A stretch of 64,000 nt of DNA from NCBI GenBank assembly GCA_007449985.2, contig VIIQ02000575.1:877001-941000 (forward strand), read 5' to 3'. Made by a program: the position numbers and the translations under genes. Source of the DNA: Desmodesmus armatus (lineage: Eukaryota > Chlorophyta > Chlorophyceae > Sphaeropleales > Scenedesmaceae). The notes beneath the pieces were generated by a model. That model worked only from the letters and a program-made list of their open reading frames with translations. It did not search any database and was not told where the DNA came from. This document shows positions 48,001 to 61,500 of this stretch, piece by piece. How positions within the stretch are numbered: position 1 is the first letter of the stretch; each line of letters starts with the position of its first letter.

Positions 48001-49212
48001 CGGGGACCGAAGTCCGGTATGCATGCGACAACTGCGCCCGTCAGTTCCTGCACCAGATCCTGCAGCCCCTGAGGTGCTACTGCCAGCTGCTGGGGGGTCA
48101 GGGGCTGCCCCTGCAGCTGCGCCAGGTGCGTGATGGCTGCGCTGACATGGATGGGGTTGAACAGCGGCATGAACGCGCTGAACAGCTCCTGCAAACGGAC
48201 CCAAGAGGTGCTGCGTTTGATCAGGGTTGTGAGGACGGCAGGCTCACGTCGTATCTGCAGCAGCAGCTGCCGCTTGCGCTGCTGCTGCTGCAGAAGCACC
48301 TGGCGCAGTGCCAGCTGCTGCTGCAGCAGACGCATCTGTGCCAGCTGGTCGGCAGGAGCAGCGGAGCTGCTGCCGCCGCCTGGGGGCTGCTGCTGCAGCT
48401 GCGGCTGCTGCTGTTGCCGTTGCTGTTGTGGCCGTTGCTGTTGGCTAGAAGGCAGCCGTGACCTGCGTTCACGCGGATGCTGGGCCTGCTGCTGCAGCTG
48501 CTGGTGCTGTTGGTGCTGTTGATGTTGTTGCCGCAGGCGCAGTTGGCGTTCATGCTCAGCCATGAGCTGGTCAAACTCCTCTGGTGAGCTGTCGGCCAAC
48601 TGGTGCACGCGGAACAATTTTGTGCTGAGCTCCAGTGATGGCACATGCTGTCCGTCTGGGCTTGACCCCTACAAGCACACCCGCAGCAGCAATGGCGAGT
48701 GGAGGTGTTTGTAACTCCAACCGAGGCAGTAAAGACAAGTACCCCTGCAGCGTTTCAGCACGTGTCAAAAACGGTGCCGTTCGCACCTGTTGTGGGATTT
48801 TGCGCCTCACTGCTGTCTGCAGCAGAGCTCGCTGGGTCAAGGTGAGGGGTGGATTTGCTGCAGCAGTGGCCTGCACCTGCACCTGCGGTGCAGAGATTTG
48901 GGGTTGTAAGCCCAGAATACATCGCGACGTCCAGAGCTTCAACACGGCCAAGGCAAAGGTGTCAACCCGAAGCATGTTGCTGTTGCTGCTGTTGCTGCTG
49001 TTGCTGCTGCTGTGGGTGGTGCCTTCTCTTACCCTGCCGCGTGCGTTCCATTCCACACAATTGCGTGCTAAATGACATGTCTGTAGTTGTCTCAGAGCAA
49101 GATCCATCGCGTCTGACCCTTCCTTGGAGGAACCAAAAGCTCTCACAATCGTCTTGTATGCATGCAGCCGCTTACTGCTCAGCGTGTCGCTACATGGGGT
49201 ACGCTGTGGCAT
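45068..49212 (-). CDS. OPR (octotricopeptide) / TBC2-like protein
   Basis: Predicted 1,170 residues from four exons (48787-49212, 47802-48668, 46487-47564, 45068-46209), all in phase. After a poly-Gln N-terminal third come helical repeats of the kind found in Chlamydomonas TBC2 and related OPR/FASTK-like organelle factors: RQISNSLWAISRLG, QELAILIHALARLDAPLPAAW, GVVNIVWALAKWQEVPSGAW, DFAYTIWALALLEAPPPSSW, QLSAVIWALARLNHRPGVDW. Such proteins bind organelle transcripts and govern their stability, processing or translation; the target here is unknown. Repeats are broken up by Ala/Ser/Gln linkers. I see no RAP domain, and the N-terminus is not an obvious transit peptide, so the true start could differ. 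Divergent from RPB1. Confidence 0.75.
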
Positions 49213-49595
49213 GCCCAACAGGTCTCAGAAGCCGTACCAAGGGGAGGATCCTGCAGTTAGCTCCCACACCTGTGCATGTGACAAGTGTGACGTCTGGAAG
49301 GCAAGCAATGAATGCACTACCTTGGCTTTGTGGGTGTTAACATGCTTGGTAAGCACCGCCACTCACACCAGACTCCCCTTTGACGTGACTTTGCAGAAAG
49401 CACATCAGATCAGTTCTCAGGTTGTCTGTGTTTGTCAAGGTCCCGTGCCTTCGGGGCAACGTGCCCGTGATTGGGCTGCTGGAAGTGTTTGCAGCAGCCA
49501 TGGCTGGCTAGTTGGAGGGAGGACAGGCTGTAAACAGCCAGCTGCAGGGAGCAGCAGCAGGAGGTGGTGGTTGCTAGCTTCTAGCTCCAGCAGCC
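49213..49595. promoter_or_regulatory. Divergent promoter interval between the OPR gene and RPB1
   Basis: 383 bp between the two start codons. No TATA box is obvious. The RPB1 start sits in AGCCATGTCGACC. The region just upstream contains CAGCAGCAGGAGG and CTAGCTTCTAGCTCC repeats. Confidence 0.5.
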
Positions 49596-52500
49596 ATGTC
49601 GACCATGGACCGCTTCTCGGCCAGTAAGGCCCCCGTGAAGCGTGTCAAGGCCGTGCAGCTTGGTGTATGGAACCCAGAGGAGATTGTGAGTACCCTGCGG
49701 TCCACATGCATGCAGTGTGCTGCTGTTTGTATATCTGGGGCCATGCATGCAGCATGCATCCACTGCCACCACTGCCAGCAGCAGTATTTGCCTGCCTCCT
49801 TGCAGAGGCATGCTTTTTCAGACTGGCAAAGCTGCATGCTGTGGCAGCAACAGGTATTGCTGTGCCTGCTGCACCGCTGCTGTCCACGTGTGCACCCACA
49901 GAAAAAGTACTCTGTGTGCGAGGTGGAGGCTGCTGAGCTGTTTGAGAAGGGCGTGGCCAAGGCTGGTGGCCTGAGTGATCCTCGCATGGGGACAATGGAC
50001 AAGTTTGGTGGCGTCTGCACCACAGATGGCGCCAACATGCACGACTGCCCCGGCTACTTTGGCCACATCCAGCTTGCACAGCCTGTGTACCACTGTAAGC
50101 AGCTGCAACGGACGAGCCTGCATGCCGCATGTTGCCAGGCAACTGCACACCAGCAGTTGAACTTGCCATGTGCTTCCCCCACGACTCCTGCAAGTCCTGC
50201 ACTAGGCATGGGGGCAAGACTCTCTTCCTTCTGAGGAGCCCAGCATACGCTCTACTGCCCCGCATGTGTGGTTTGCATACCTGTCAACCACAAACGGCTG
50301 TCAGTGCCAGACATCGCATGGTCCCATTAACGAAAAGGGCTTGCAATGGACTCATGCATCAGGTGTTCTGTAGGCGCATCTGGCCGGGCTGACTGTGAGC
50401 TTGGCACAGTCACGCTTCAGCAGCTGTGGGTGTCTTAGTGTGCCGAGCTGTGCTATTCCCACCACAGCACACTCCCACTGTTGCCATTTCAGGCGGCTTC
50501 ATCAAGACTATCATCCGTGTCCTGCGGTGTGTGGGCCATTTCAACTCCAAGCTTCTGGTCGACAAGGTGATTGCAGTGCTTGCTGTTGGGCATGAGGCCA
50601 GTACAAGCAGGCAGCTTGCTTTGGTGAAAGAGACTTGATGTCATGTAACTCGCAAGAAACTATGAGGTCCAGCATCCATGTGTCAATGGGAAGAGATAAG
50701 CTGGCTGTACTGAGTAACAGCTGCTGTCTATAATATTGTGGTCCTGCCTCGTCGGCTGTTTGGTTGCAGGATGATCCAAAGTACCGTGCTGGTCTGGCCA
50801 TCCGCAAGCCAGCTGCGCGCCTGAGGCACTTCCTGACCGCCTGTGCCCACAAGCGCTGGGATGACGCGGGAGGTGCGCCCCTAGTGTCTGTGGCAGCTGC
50901 TGTAACCTGGTGTGCTTGTCACCTGGGGCAGGCTGAACATACCTGCTGCCCCAGCATAGCCTTTACAGTCCCATTGCTTCGCAAGGTAGGGGGCTGCCTG
51001 CTTTGTTTGCCTACCCGCCTCAGTACAGGCTGGTGGTGTATCGTCAGCTCAGTAGGCCTCATCTCAGGTGGCGGCGGTGTCTACACAGACTCCAACTCAG
51101 GTTCGTTTGTTTTTGTGCGCGTGTGTGTGGCTTGGGGTCTGTGCTGCGGCTGCTGTCGGCTCGCAGGCAACCCCCAGCCTGCATACAAGATGGAGGGCAT
51201 CAAGATCCTTATGGAGTTCCCCAAGCCCAAAGATGAGGAGCAGGCCAATGCCATGCCCGAGGTTGAGCGCAAGCAGGTGTGGTTTGGCCCCCACCCGTGC
51301 AAGGCAGCTTTACCACAGCCGCTGGCGGTTTGACAATTTTTATAGAGATGCTGGAAATGCCTCGGGACAGTTTCAGCAATTCCGGCTGGCAGCAGGCATC
51401 CACATGATTTGCCAAGTGCACTTGGGCAGCACGTCACTGCAACAAATGAACTGCACCTGAACACACACCCCTTCTCACCTCCACGAGCAAGTGCGCTAGA
51501 GTCCCCCCTTGCTCCGGTTCTGCTGGCTTTTGAAGGGCTGCTCACTTTGTATGGGTCTGCTGCCGCGCGCTCGCTTGCTTGCGCACTTCCCCTACAGGAG
51601 TTGTCGGCGCTGCAGTGCTACAAGATCCTGTCCCAGATCAGCGATGAGGACTGCAGGGCGCTGGGCTTTGACACGCGCTTCACTCGCCCAGACTGGATGC
51701 TGGTATCCATGCTGCCTGTGCCTCCACCACCCGTGCGACCCAGCGTGATGATGGACAGCAGTGCGCGGTGAGGACTGCTGGAATCCCCTTCTGCTAGCAG
51801 AGTCAGCAGTCGGCTGCAGATCCAAAAGGGCTTGCTCGTCTGGCTTGCACTTGAGCGCAGGAGGTAACAGGCACCCTCCTGCTGCCTTTGCAGTTAGGCA
51901 CGGCTGCCTTAGAGGCCCTGCAAATGGGGCGTGCATGCTCGACCTGCTGTCATTGTTTTGACGGTTAGGACGGCGAACCTCTAGTCCTGTCTGGCGCTTT
52001 GCATAGCCGCGCCACTCCAGCCGCTAGGGATGTGTTGCTGAAAGCCCTGCTTGGTGCTGGCCACCTGCTTTTGAGCTCAGATGCGAGGATGACCTGACCC
52101 ACAAGCTGGTGGAGATCGTCCGCGCCAACATCACACTGAAGCGCATGATGAGCAACGGCAGCCCGCAGCATATCCTGAACGAGTACGTCAGCCTGCTGCA
52201 GGTAAGCAGGCAGGGGCCCGCACTGTGGGGTCCGCAGTCAGGTCTTGCCAGTCTGCGTTCTTTGTGTGCTGCTGTTCGAGGCAACAACGGTGCAGCAAGT
52301 CAGCAGGCGGCATGCCTTGCCCAGGTCTCTTCATTTGCGGCGTGCAATCTGTGTCATGGTGCCATGTGGCCAGATGTACCAAACGACTGCAGGACTGCAA
52401 TACATAAGTACTGAGGTTGGGTTGTCATGTTGCCCATGCAGTTCCATGTGACTACTTACATGGACAACTCCATCCCCGGGGTCAACTCAGCCACGCAGCG

Positions 52501-55500
52501 CAGCGGGCGGCCCATCAAGTCCATCAGTCAGGTGGGGAGACTGGGGAGACAAGGAATGCATGGTTCTCATTGGCCTCCACTGCGATGAAAGGACAGCTGT
52601 GCTGGTCACTTTGAGGGGCATGCGTGAGCTATATGACGTTCGAAGGGGGTTCTGTGGCTCGTTCTCCTGAACCAAGCGGTTAGGCGTTGCTGGTGCACTT
52701 CACTTATCGCCTCCTTGTCTGGGGTTGTGCTCGTGTTTCGCAGAGGCTCAAGGGCAAGTCTGGGCGCATCCGCGGCAACCTGATGGGCAAGCGTGTGGAC
52801 TTCTCAGCCCGCACGGTCATCACAGGCGACCCCAACATCGGCATTGATGAGCTAGGCGTGCCCTGGACCATTGCGCAAAACCTGACATTCCCGGAGTCGG
52901 TCACGCCACAGAACAGGGCCAAGTAATTAAGCTGACTTGCGACCAGTCAGCGCACGTGGCTCGCAGCCAAGCAGAGCAGCCATGTGCAGAGTGCCTTTGT
53001 ACTGTTGCTGGGCTCAGCAGTGCACTTCTGTGAGGGTGGTCAGTTGTGTGTTGTGAACCAGCGTCGTGAACCAGCGTCGGCAGCAGCGCATCATCAATGC
53101 AGGCAACCTGGTGATGACTGTTGATCGGTGACCCTTCTATTCCATCTTGCAGGCTGCAGGCGCTGGTGGATGCTGGGCCAACACCGCCACCGGGAGAGAC
53201 GGGCGCCAAGTTCATCATCCGCAAGGACGGCCGCCGCATCAACCTGGCTTTCATCAGGGACGGCACCAGCAGGGCCCTGGAGGTGCGTGCGCCGCATTGT
53301 ATCATGTTGGCTCGAATGTATCTCCCAGCATATCCTAATTGGTGTTATTCAGTGCGAACTATGGACGTTGCAGGTCGCTACTGCAGTTTCACACGAGCAC
53401 TTTACGGCCGTTTGTTGCTCCTTTGTACAGAGCTCAACATAGGTGGTGCAGCTAGTTTCCTTTGTAGGGTATGTGTTTGGTTGGTCGTCACGTGGCCGGG
53501 GTCTGCTGTTGCTGCAGATCGGTGACAAGGTGGAGCGCCAGCTGCAGAACGGTGACCTGGTGCTGTTCAACCGGCAGCCCAGTCTGCACAAGATGAGTAT
53601 GATGGGCCACAGGATCCGCATCCTGCCATACAGTACATTCAGGTAAGTGGAGCCACTGCTGACCCCTGTCGCTTGTGAACCGAATCAGTGGCTTTCGTCC
53701 ATGTCTGTGCCGCCTCGTCCATGGTCTAAAGGCCTGTGCTGGGGCTGCGTAGTGTTGTGCTTGTGAGGAGGTTCGTATTGTACGACATCTGTGTCCTTGC
53801 GTGTTGCTCTGCAGGCTGAACCTGTCGGTCACGTCGCCCTACAACGCTGATTTCGACGGCGACGAGATGAACATGCACGTCGCACAGAGCCAGGAGACGC
53901 GTGCCGAGATGCGACAGATCATGATGGTGCCGCGCAACATCATCTCGCCTCAGGCCAACAAGCCTGTCATCGGCATTGTGCAGGTCAGCCGGCTCGCTTT
54001 GTTCGGCTGGGGTTAGCGCTAGGCCCATCTGCGCAGGCTTGGTACAACAATAAGTGCAGTTGCTTGTCACTAACCACCTAGTAGCTGCCCTGCAGCCCGC
54101 CCTTTTTGCTTTGGATGTGCTGTTGGTGCATGGCAGCCTGGCAATGCACATTACTTGACTGCTGCTGTTGCTGCTGTTGCCTTGCTTGCTCTGCATTTGT
54201 TGCAGGACACGCTGCTGGGCTGCAAGCTGGTCACCCAGCGCGACAGCTTCATCACCAAGGACGTCATGATGAACATCCTCATGAACATCATGGTACGCCT
54301 GCTGCCTCGCCAGCAGGGACCAGGCTGCTGCCCTATATGCAAAAGTTGTGTTGCGTGTTCGCTTTGCCCATGGCTCCTGGTGGGTTTGGAGCAGAGCACG
54401 TAATGTATGTTTGTGCTGCTGATATGCTGGTGCGTGCTTCATCGTGCAGGACTGGGATGGTGTTGTGCCAGCGCCAACCATCTGGAAGCCAGAGCCGCTC
54501 TGGACTGGCAAACAGGTGAGGGTTTCTTGCATGCATGCGGTCTGTTGGAGGCAGTAGCGAAAACGTCCCGACACACCCCTGTGCGCCTTTGGCATGCTGT
54601 GGGCCATGCAAACATGCCAGGTTGCTGGAGGCAGCGGTGCATAGCATGTATCCTGCAGTTGCAGTGGGTTGATCCACAAACTTTGTGTGTGCTGCCATGC
54701 AGATCTTCAACTGCTTCCTGCCTCCTGTCAACCTGGTGCGCAGCAGCAGCTGGGCCAAGGAGAATGATGACAAGAGCTTCAGCTTTGACGACAGCGCCAT
54801 CCTGATCAAGCGCGGTGTGCTGATCCATGGTGAGCATGTCAGCAGCATGGACAGCCCTGGAGGCTGCACAACATTGCAAGCCACTGGCAAGACCTCCATG
54901 CCGCTGTCCACAGTGCCACTGTATGCCGCTGTGTTGTATGAGGATACCACGGTGTTCATGCACCTGGTGTGAGCGTCTCGTGTGCTGCCCTTCCAGGCTG
55001 TCTGTGCAAGAAGACGCTGGGGACTGCTGGTGGTGGCCTGGTGCACACCGTGTGGAACGAGCTGGGGCCGGATGTGACCCGCTACACCATCAACAACATC
55101 CAGTTCACAGTCAACTACTGGCTGCTGCAGGTGTGTCATCCTTGCAAGCATCAGCTTGCAGACCTGCACGTTGCACGTCATATCTTATGCTTGTGTTGAT
55201 TGGTTGCTGGTGCTGCTTCTGTGCCTGCACTCTCTGCTGCATTATGCTCTGCGCTGAGGTGCATGCGCACGCGTTGAGCGCAGTTGGAAATGGACCATAT
55301 GGCTGCAGTGTGAGTGGAGTGCAGCATGTGACAAGGTCGCTGGTGTGTGCAGCATAAAGCAATCGCACATGAACCTGCCTGTGGATGCGTCGCTGCCTTG
55401 CTCCTGCTGCAGCACGGCATGTCCATCGGCATTGGTGACACGGTGGCTGATTACGCCACTGGCCAAAAGATTGGTGCCATCATCGACGCAGCAAAGGAGG

Positions 55501-58500
55501 ATGTGCAGCGCATCATTGAGCAGTACCAGGTATGTGAAGCCAGCACGCTGCAAGGGTGAAAGCCTTGTCTACTGCTTCAAATTTGCGATGCAGGGCAATC
55601 ATCTCAGCTCCCTGTACCTTGTAGGGCAGTGCAACTATGGTGGCTGTTGTGAAAGTCGTCCCCGTTGTGCCGACTCACTTGCTATATGATGTGCCGGTTC
55701 ATCACCCAGCTTCTTTTGTTGCTGCGACGCATCATCGGCGTCAATCGCGCTGGCAGCTGTGCGGAGCTGGGCCAGCATGCTCATGGGGTCTGTGCAAAGA
55801 CAGCTGCGCCTGCTGACAGCAGTTGAACTGCTGCGTGTGTCTTGCAGACTGGCAGGCTGGAGCCGCAGCCAGGTCGCACCCTGATGGAGGCCTTCGAGGG
55901 CAAGGTGAACAGCGTGCTCAACAAGGCCCGTGACGATGCAGGTGAGGGAGGGGGGGCACACATGGGAGGCCCGTGACTTTGATAGGCAGTCTGCAAAGCA
56001 CCTGCCTCAAACCGCCTGCTAGCCTTTGGATGCACCACCGTGGGAGTGAGCATGATTGGCTTCTCGTGAGGCTGAGCGCAGAGCGCTAGTTATTTGCGGC
56101 TATGCGAGTTGATTGGTTGTGAAGGTGCTGTGCTGTGCTGCGTCATGTGCAGGTAAGACCGCGCAGAACAGTCTGAACTGGAACAACAACATCATCAAGA
56201 TGGTCACCAGCGGGAGCAAGGGCTCCTTCATCAACATCTCCCAGATGATGGCCTGTGTGGGGCAGCAGAATGTGGAGGGCAAGCGCATACCCTTCGGCTT
56301 CATTGGGCGCACTTTGCCGCACTTTGCCAAGGATGACTATGGCCCTGAGAGCAGAGGCTTTGTGGAGAACAGCTACCTGCGTGGCCTCAGCCCACAGGCA
56401 AGTTGCGCTGCTGATGGCGCCAATGATGTTGATGGTGCCAACCTAGTCTCAGCAGGCAGCTTGGGTACGAAGTTGCTAAGATGCCTGCAGGTTGCTACAT
56501 CGCAGCCGACAGCCCCGATTTGGTGCTTGGGGTGGGGTTGACAAACCTCGCATCACATATGAGCCCTTTGGCGGGGCTGTCGGCTGTCTCGAGAAATTTG
56601 CAGGCATGTGTGGCATGTGCCGATGCCTTTGTGCTAGCAAGCATACATGACATGCAGGGTGTATCATGCTAGCTGTGTCTTACATGAAGTTGCCATTCAT
56701 GCCTGCCCACAGGAGTTCTTCTTCCACGCCATGGGTGGTCGTGAGGGTCTGATCGACACGGCTGTGAAGACCAGTTCCACAGGGTACATCCAGCGCCGCC
56801 TGGTGAAGGCCATGGAGGACCTCATCATCAAGTGAGCGGCCAGGGGATGATAATTATAATTCAAAAAGTATATTCTTAAGTAAAAAGTGCAGAAAGTATA
56901 ATTCAAAAAATATTATTCATTTTGATAATTCTTTTTGGAACAATTATTGGCATGTGTAGGGGTGGAATGGTAGCCAGCTGGAGCATGTTTGCATGCGGAG
57001 TGTGCATGGAGGAGTCTTGTGCATGTATGCAATCATGTGTGTGTTGTTGCTGTGCAGGTATGATGGCACAGTGCGCAACAGTGCTGGCGATGTGGTGCAG
57101 TTCCTGTATGGGGAGGATGGCATGGATGGTGTGCGCATTGAGGGGCAGGTGAGGCCGAGGCTGTGCCAACCATACGGCTGTTTGGAAGCTTGCAGGGCTG
57201 ACACTCTGCCGGGTGCACAGCTGTTTGCAGCCCTGCAGGGTCGCTCAAGTGGCTTGCGCGGTTGGTACCACGGCACGCGCCACGTACTGCACAGGATGGT
57301 GACAATGGGCACTGCTTTCTGGTGGCGCTGCAAGGCAAGCAGTTTGTAATGACGAGGTAGCGCCTGTGTTGAAAGATCTGTGTCTTGTAATGGCTGCAGA
57401 GCATCGAGCACCTGCGCTGGGATGAGCGCAAGCTGGACCGTGTGTTCAACTTCACACACCTGCAGCCTGGTTCAGCCAGCTGGCTGGGCCAGGAACAGGT
57501 GCAGGAGATTCAGCACAACCTGGAAGTGAGGTGAGTCAGTCATCGACTCATCCACATAACGTTGTTTGGCCTTGCTATCTGGCAGCTGGCCCCCAGGTAC
57601 AGCCAGCTCCTTTTGACAGCTGTAGGGCACGTCACTCCTGGCATCACCTTCGAACACAGTCCTTGCTCCTCAGTTCTTGTGGGTGTCCTTGTCTTAGCTC
57701 ACCTGGCATCTTTGTGCGCGTCATACGTTTACTCTCCGACTGCATCTCCTTGTTCTGCATGTGTGCAGGAACCAGCTTGAGGACGAGTACCGGACGCTGC
57801 GTGACGACCTCAACATCATGCGCATGGAGACCCTCACCCACGGCAACGGCGGCATCAACATCCCAGTCAACCTGCGCCGCCTGATCTGGAACGCACAGAC
57901 ACACTACAACTGCGGCCCCAACAAGGTTCCGCCGCCCGGGGAGCTGAGGGCTGTGGAGATCGTGCAGCGCGTCAAGGTGAGCCAGAGGGGCTGGGTGGCG
58001 GGTGGATGCTGCTGAACGATGGGGAGGTACATTTTGGTGTGTTGCCGGTGGTGCGTATGGCCAGCCTGGTTTTTGGCTGGATGAGGAGAAGGGCACGTCT
58101 TTTCTGCGACACACTCACCCGATTTGTGGTGTCAGTCAGAGTGCAGCGTTGTGTTGAAGTATACAGTGTTTACATCATTACATGTGTGCAGCTTCTCACA
58201 CCCATCCCAGCATCATGATGTTTTGTTGTCGTTATGTGCTGCAGGAGCTGGTGTCAGCCAGTATCGACATCATCACATCATGCGCAGCTTGTCTCACACC
58301 CTTTTCTGCATGTTGTTTCGTCATTTTTGCTGCAGGAGCTGGCGGAGAAGCTGGTTGTGGTGGTTGGCAATGACGACCTGTCCAAGGAGGCCCAGCGCAA
58401 TGCCACCACCACCTTCATGACCAACATGCGTGCACAGCTGGCCAGCAAGAGGGTGCTGGGAGAGTACATGTAAGTGGCTGAGGGGCAGTCCCCCTCATGA

Positions 58501-61500
58501 GATGTGATCCATTCCTGCTCCGAGCAGGAATGGATTTCCACAGGACTGAGTCCTGTGGAGTCCTGTGCACTTGTCCACAGAGGTCCTCCTAGGAAAGTGG
58601 CTTGAGTGCCAGCTGGTGTGCAGACGGTTGTGGGGCGCGCACTGGTGTTGCATGACTAGCATGCAAGGTTGCTGCTGGCTGCTGGCTGCCGTAGCTTCTA
58701 GTGCATGTCGGCTGGTATGTGTCGCAGAGACAGCAAGCTGACCTCCCGCCTCGCCACAGCCACAGAGAGCATGGCCGCTTCATGAACAGCCACTGGCTGT
58801 TGGCACCAGGTGTATGCATCACCAGGAAAGTCCTCATCGCACACTGGCAAGAGAAACACAAGACGCTGCATGCTGTTGCCACACGCTGTGCAGGCTCAAC
58901 CGCCAGGCATTTGACTGGCTGGTGGGTGAGATTGAGGAGCGCTTCAACGCAGCCCTCGCCAACCCTGGAGAGGCTATTGGCACAGTGGCAGCACAGAGCA
59001 TTGGGGAGCCCACCACGCAGGTGTGTCTGCATGTCATTGGTTTCGTCACCGTGACACAGCATGCGCACTTGCTGCGTGAACATGCTTTCAATTTTGCTGT
59101 TGCACCGTCCTGTCGCGTTTATCGTTGCACCCTTCCTGTCACGTGTACCCTTGTGTTAAACCCCCGAGACGACATCCTGACGGCATGTACCCTTGGCCGC
59201 CTGACGATGCTGCTGCCTGCCTGCAGATGACGCTCAACACCTTCCACTTTGCCGGTGTGTCGGCGAAGAACGTCACGCTGGGAGTGCCCCGCCTGACTGA
59301 GATCATCAACCTGGCCAAGAACATCAAGACACCCAGTCTGACCATCTGCCTGGAGGCAAAGCACAGCAAGGACAGGGATGCCGCCAAGGAGATCCAGTGC
59401 AAGCTGGAGTACACAACACTGGCCAAGATCGTGGCACGCAGCGAAATCTGGTGGGTGGGAGCGACCTGTGCATGCCCCATAGGGTGTCATAGGGTGTGTG
59501 CTTCACCAGCCCCCCCCCCTCCACCACCCCAACCGCATCTGCAGCAGCTCTCCCGCCATCATCCTCACACATGTGGTGCCCTGGTGCCTTGGGACAGCAC
59601 GGGGTTTGACTGGTGCTGCCAGGGGAGCAACCGTCAGGCCGTATGGTCACATTGGCTGGTACGGCTGCACCAAGTTGGAAGCTGCATGAGGACCAGTGGC
59701 GTGGCGTCGCCACAATCATCAAAATCAGGACATTGCTCAACCTGTGCCAAAGGCTTACGTAATCACACTATTCACATCTGCTGTGTGCAGGTATGACCCC
59801 ATCGCACCAGATGCTCCCGCTGAGACGGTGATTGAGGAGGACCGTGAGCTGCTGGAGGACTTCTATGGCCTTGAGGAGGAAGTGAACTTCAACCAGCTCA
59901 CACCCTGGCTGCTGCGGCTCATACTGGATGACCGCCTCACTGTGGACAAGAAGCTTGGCATGGGGCAGATCGCTGACAAGCTCAGGGACGAGTTTGATGT
60001 GAGTGCGGGTGTGCTGAACGTAGAGCTTGAGCGGTGGCCTGTGGTGTGATGGGTTTGGGGGAGCTGAGGGAGTGTGTAGAGGCGTGGCCGCAAGTAGGGT
60101 TGTTGCAGCAGGCTGGCAGTTTGGTTGCAAGCATGCACAACGTACTTGTCGTGCTGCCAGTGGGCAGGCAGGGAGGAAGGGTTTGCGTGAGTTTTCCAGC
60201 AGCAAGAGTTGTCTCAACGTTCCATGCGGTTTTGCGTTATGTGTTTCCATGTGCAGGGCCTGCTGGACGTCATTGCTGCTGATGACAACGCGCCCATCAA
60301 GGTGCTGCGGCTGCGCATCAAGGATGAGGCCAGCAACCAGGCGCAGGGCGCCAACATGCTGCAGCCAATGGAGGGCGATGACCCCTCCAGCTGTGCTCCG
60401 GTTGCTGATGACTCCACGGTGCGCGCTCATCAGAGGGAAGCAGTGTTTCTCTTGATACACAGCCATGTTTTTCAGGGTGAACCTGATTGTGTGTCTGTGT
60501 GGGGTGGTACGAGGTGCAGTTCAGCTGCAAGCTATACGGCAAAGTGCCTGGCTGTACTCACACCGCCCTCTGCGCCCATCAGCACCCAAGCATCACCAGC
60601 AGCTTTTTTCCTGGAGTAGCAATTCGAGTAGCAAAGCATTTGACCATGGGTGAGGAGGCCTGAATTGAAGCCTGTGCGGGCATGTCAGGTGTCCCTGCCG
60701 TGCTCACAAAAGCATCAGGACTCTCTGGTCTGAGCTAGAGTGTGTGTTCTTTCTGGTTTGTTCTGTCATCTCCGTGATACAGTGAACGGCTGGCATGAGC
60801 TCTTGAGCTTCATAGCTACAGGTGTAACCTTGTTTTGATTTGGTTTTTGTGCTGGTCCAGGCTGTGACAGATGAGACCCTGAAGAAGCTGGATGCCACAT
60901 ACCTGAGGGACCTAAAGCTGCAGGGCGTTGAGCGCATCCAGAAGGTCTTCCTGCGCCAGTCCAAGGCGTTGTTCCCTGACATCACCGCGCCCACTGGCTT
61001 CCGCAGCGAGGATGAGTGGGTGCTGGATACTGAGGGTGTCAACCTCATGGGGGTGAGTGTTAGTCAGTCCGTCAGTCTTTTTTGTTTCTGGATTTGGCTG
61101 TGAGTGGTCAAAGGCAAGCCGGGCGTGCTCAGGGACGTGCTGGGCAGTGTGCCCTGTGCATAGGGCCTTTGCGTCCCTGTGGATGGAGGTGTTTGTCTCC
61201 ACCACACCACACAGAGATCCACATTGGCCGCAGGGCTGCAGGAAGCATGTTGTGCGCAGTCGCGTGCAGACGCTCTGTAAAGGTTGGATTCACTGCTGAG
61301 GCATGGCTGACATGTGCTGTGCTGTGCTGTGGTCTGCTTCAGGTGCTGCCTGTCCCTGGTGTGGACCCCACGCGCACCATGAGCAACGACCTGATTGAGA
61401 TCATCCAGAACCTGGGTGTGGAGGCCTGCAGGCAGGCGCTGCTCAGGGAGCTGAGGAACGTGATCGAGTTTGACGGCTCATACGTCAACTACAGGTGCGC

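Noticed and set aside
58507..58559. Hairpins as a rho-independent terminator
   Set aside because: They lie in an intron of a eukaryotic gene, lack a U tract and have one-base loops.
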